Source of the DNA: an uncultured Oscillospiraceae bacterium
GTDB taxonomy: Bacteria; Bacillota; Clostridia; Oscillospirales; Oscillospiraceae
Assembly (NCBI GenBank): GCA_934597175.1
Contig: CAKTQR010000041.1
Location: 1 to 15,447, forward strand
Direction: 5' to 3'
DNA: 15,447 bases
Under the pieces are notes generated by a model. The model searched no databases. It was not told the origin of the DNA and saw nothing but the letters and a program-made list of their open reading frames with translations. The position numbers and the translations under genes are program-made. Positions 13,562-15,447 of the stretch are shown in pieces (position 1 is the stretch's first letter; each line of letters starts with the position of its first letter).

Positions 13562-14668
13562 ATGCTTGAATTTGAAGAATATAAGCAGAAGCTCAACGCC
13601 CTCAAGCCCACGCTTGACGGCCTGCGTGAGGCGCTCCGCCTCGAAGCCGCCGAAAAGGAGATCGAGGAGCTCGAGGGGCAGTCGGCGCAGGACGGCTTCT
13701 GGAACGATGTCGAAAACTCCCAGCGTGTGCAGAAGCGTTTGAAGCAGACCAAGAACAAGGTCGAAAATTACAACAGGCTGTGCACCTCGTGGGACGACCT
13801 CATGACCCTGTGCGAGATGGCACTCGAGGAGGATGACGACTCGATGCTGCCCGAGCTTGAGTCGGAGTTTGACGCTTTCCAGAAGCGCCTGGAGGAGACC
13901 CGTCTCGGCACGCTGCTCACCGGCGAATATGACGCCAACAACGCCATCCTGACCTTCCACGCCGGCGCCGGCGGCACGGAGGCGCAGGACTGGACGCAGA
14001 TGCTGTATCGCATGTACAACATGTGGGCCGAGCGCCACGGCTACACCGTCAAGCTCATGGATTACCTCGACGGCGACGAGGCGGGCATCAAGAGCGCCAC
14101 CATTATGATAGAGGGCGAGAATGCCTACGGCTTTTTGAAAAGCGAGCACGGCATACACCGCCTTGTGCGCATCTCGCCGTTTGACGCCTCCGGCCGCCGC
14201 CACACCTCGTTTGCGGCTGTCGAGGTCATGCCCGAGATAAGCGACGATAACGAGATCGAGCTGCGTGACGAGGATATCAAAATGGATGTTTACCGCTCCT
14301 CGGGCGCAGGCGGTCAGAAGGTCAACAAGACCTCCTCGGCAGTACGCCTTACGCATATCCCGACCGGCATCGTCGTTGCCTCGCAGGTCGAGCGCAGCCA
14401 CTTCCAGAACCTCGAAAACTGCAAGAACATGCTCCGCGCCCGCCTGGCGGAGATCAAAGAGCGTGAGCATCTTGAGAAGATATCCGACATCAAGGGCGTG
14501 CAGATGAAAATCGAGTGGGGCAGCCAGATCCGCTCCTATGTCTTCATGCCCTACACCCTCGCAAAGGACCATCGCACCGGCTTTGAAAACGGCAACATCC
14601 AGAATGTCATGGACGGCGACATCGACGGCTTCATCAACGCCTTCCTCGCCATGAAAGCCGCAAACTGA
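13562..14668 (+). CDS. prfB: Peptide chain release factor 2
   Basis: RF2 recognises UGA and UAA stop codons and triggers peptide release on the ribosome. The 368-residue protein has the stop-recognition tripeptide SPF at 205-207 and the catalytic GGQ at 250-252 within SSGAGGQKVNK, the same positions as in E. coli RF2. The N-terminal helical domain is normal. The gene reads through in a single frame: there is no in-frame UGA or CUUUGA slippery site near codon 25, so the autoregulatory +1 frameshift found in many bacteria is absent. ATG 13562 is chosen because AAGGA lies 9 nt upstream; ATG 13553 is too close. It is monocistronic, with its own promoter and a strong terminator. Confidence 0.96.
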   Translation: MLEFEEYKQKLNALKPTLDGLREALRLEAAEKEIEELEGQSAQDGFWNDVENSQRVQKRLKQTKNKVENYNRLCTSWDDLMTLCEMALEEDDDSMLPELESEFDAFQKRLEETRLGTLLTGEYDANNAILTFHAGAGGTEAQDWTQMLYRMYNMWAERHGYTVKLMDYLDGDEAGIKSATIMIEGENAYGFLKSEHGIHRLVRISPFDASGRRHTSFAAVEVMPEISDDNEIELRDEDIKMDVYRSSGAGGQKVNKTSSAVRLTHIPTGIVVASQVERSHFQNLENCKNMLRARLAEIKEREHLEKISDIKGVQMKIEWGSQIRSYVFMPYTLAKDHRTGFENGNIQNVMDGDIDGFINAFLAMKAAN

Positions 14669-14677
14669 ACACATATT

Positions 14678-14716
14678 AAAAAACGGTCTGAGTAATTTAT
14701 ACTCAGACCGTTTTTT
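14678..14716 (+). terminator. Strong terminator of prfB
   Basis: A 17-bp perfect stem, AAAAAACGGTCTGAGTA (14678-14694) with TACTCAGACCGTTTTTT (14700-14716), with a 5-nt loop and six terminal Ts, 9 nt after the prfB stop. Confidence 0.95.
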
Positions 14717-14760
14717 GGTGAAGTTTTGCGTTGCAAAGTGAAGTTTCAATACGCATTGAA
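14717..14760 (+). repeat. Hairpin-linker array, right copy
   Basis: GGTGAAGTT is followed by hairpin TTTGC-gtt-GCAAA (14725-14737), the linker AGTGAAGTT (14737-14745), and hairpin TTCAAT-acgc-ATTGAA (14745-14760). The linker is the reverse complement of the AACTTCACT linker at 142-150, so this is the same array type in the opposite strand orientation. It again directly follows a gene terminator. Confidence 0.8.
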
Positions 14761-14771
14761 GATATATTTAG

Positions 14772-14850
14772 TCGTTACTGCGCCATCCCGACCGGTTTTT
14801 CAATACGCTTATACGCTATTGCTGCTCGTTTTTGCAGTATCCCGACCGGT
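14772..14850 (+). repeat. 54-nt-spaced direct repeat ending ATCCCGACCGGT
   Basis: Two imperfect 25-nt copies, 14772-14796 and 14826-14850, share TCGTT, TGC and the exact 12-mer ATCCCGACCGGT (14785-14796, 14839-14850). They lie between the hairpin array and the 51-nt units and do not code for a recognisable protein. Confidence 0.6.
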
Positions 14851-14876
14851 GGGTGCATGCTGGAGTTTAGTCTGAC

Positions 14877-15088
14877 CATCAACCTATCGGTGCACTTAAA
14901 ACTTCTCGCACCTATCTAACCGACGCAGGCCGTTAAACGGTCGCAGTAAAAGTTTCTCGCACCATGTTAAACCTCCGCAGTGAAATCGACCGGCGCACCG
15001 ATACCCCGTACCGGAATTCCAAAGGGTGGTTAAACGCCTTTGGTCGCGTTTCTTTTGTAACTTTTCTTTGGCGAAACAAAGAAAAGTT
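14877..15088 (+). repeat. Composite intergenic repeat, copy 2
   Basis: The copy opens with CATCAACCTATCGGTGCACT (14877-14896) and runs into a 51-nt unit (14907-14957) containing ACCGACGCAGGCCGTTAAAC. The core (14949-15074) matches copy 3 at 15246-15371 with an exact offset of 297, and its inner part matches the inverse of copy 1 at 1-60. It ends in a 12-bp perfect hairpin, AACTTTTCTTTG (15059-15070) with CAAAGAAAAGTT (15077-15088). No protein is supported in any frame. Confidence 0.8.
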
Positions 15089-15120
15089 AATAAATGGCAA
15101 TGCATGCGATTATGTCGGCA

Positions 15121-15371
15121 CATCAACCTATCGGTGCACTGCAAACTATTCGCACCTGCCTGACCGACGCAGTCCGTTAAACGAACGCACCGAAATCTTT
15201 TCGCACCCAACTAACTGACGCAGTTCGTTTAAATGGGGCGCACTGAAAGTTTCTCGCACCATGTTAAACCACCGCAGCCAAAACGGCCGGTGCACCGATA
15301 CACCGTACCGGGATTCCAAAGGGCGGTTAAACGCCTTTGGTCGAGTTTCTTTTGTAACTTTTCTTTGGCGA
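15121..15371 (+). repeat. Composite intergenic repeat, copy 3, with an extra tandem unit
   Basis: This begins with the same CATCAACCTATCGGTGCACT (15121-15140), 244 nt after copy 2. It has two tandem units (15151-15201, 15202-15254) where copy 2 has one, so its core sits 297 rather than 244 nt away. Core markers are CACCATGTTAAACC, GGTGCACCGAT, ATTCCAAAGGG and GTTTCTTTTGTAACTTTTCT. The terminal hairpin of copy 2 is not kept; ACTTG-CAAGT (15371-15386) takes its place. The last 60 bases of the window show nothing I can name. Confidence 0.8.
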
Positions 15372-15447
15372 CTTGCGTTGTCAAGTCAAGTGCAACAGGG
15401 CGTCATTAAACGACTCAAACGGGAGTTTCCAGTCAAGGCATTTTCTC

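Noticed and set aside
13532..14749. 405-codon open frame antisense to prfB
   Set aside because: A shadow of the RF2 gene with a composition explained by the complementary codons; no independent support.
14877..15371. CRISPR array from the repeated ~50-nt units
   Set aside because: Units are few, adjoin each other without unique spacers, diverge from one another, and no cas gene is nearby.

Overview
The window looks like chromosome from a moderately GC-rich (mid-50s percent by eye) low-copy Firmicute, most likely a gut clostridium of the Oscillospirales/Ruminococcaceae type. Reasons: the paired glgC-glgD glycogen genes typical of Firmicutes, the prs-pth order, strong GGAGG-type ribosome sites, sigma-A promoters with 17-nt spacers, and intergenic repeats of a kind I associate with gut clostridia. 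The taxon is inference; no rRNA or marker tree is available.

Layout. 1-255: noncoding repeats and the plsY terminator. 256-1556 (minus): a two-gene operon, HAD phosphatase (gph-like) then plsY, with an ATGA overlap. 1671-2500 (plus): two small membrane proteins of unknown role (TPR-like/one TM, and two-TM zinc ribbon); the first has an apparent ACG start. 2531-2939 (minus): an Rrf2/IscR-like regulator with three cysteines, divergent from a tightly coupled plus-strand operon at 3112-5824 encoding an AMP-forming acyl ligase, an acyl carrier protein and an unrecognised cysteine-rich protein. 5879-12084 (minus): pth-glgC-glgD-glgP-pfkB, that is peptidyl-tRNA hydrolase followed by glycogen synthesis and breakdown genes and a ribokinase-family sugar/nucleoside kinase. 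12099-12374: a MITE-like element with near-perfect terminal inverted repeats wedged between prs and pth. 12424-13386 (minus): prs. 13562-14668 (plus): prfB (RF2), encoded in one frame. 14717-15447: about 730 bases of noncoding composite repeats.

How things work together. GlgC makes ADP-glucose, GlgD is probably its non-catalytic or regulatory partner, and GlgP releases glucose-1-phosphate from the polymer; the kinase at the end is translationally linked to glgP but its substrate is unknown. Prs, Pth and RF2 are housekeeping (PRPP supply and translation). PlsY makes lysophosphatidic acid for membranes. The ligase-ACP-unknown cassette, under a possible Fe-S-sensing regulator, is the best candidate here for an undescribed pathway: it has a dedicated activating enzyme and carrier but no condensing enzyme or reductase alongside.

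The most striking non-genic signal is a composite repeat present at both ends of the window. Each fully visible copy starts directly after the terminator of a gene and lies in that gene's orientation. It opens with an array of small perfect hairpins of differing sequence joined by a nearly constant 9-nt linker (AGTGAAGTT), followed by ~51-nt units and a ~125-nt core.
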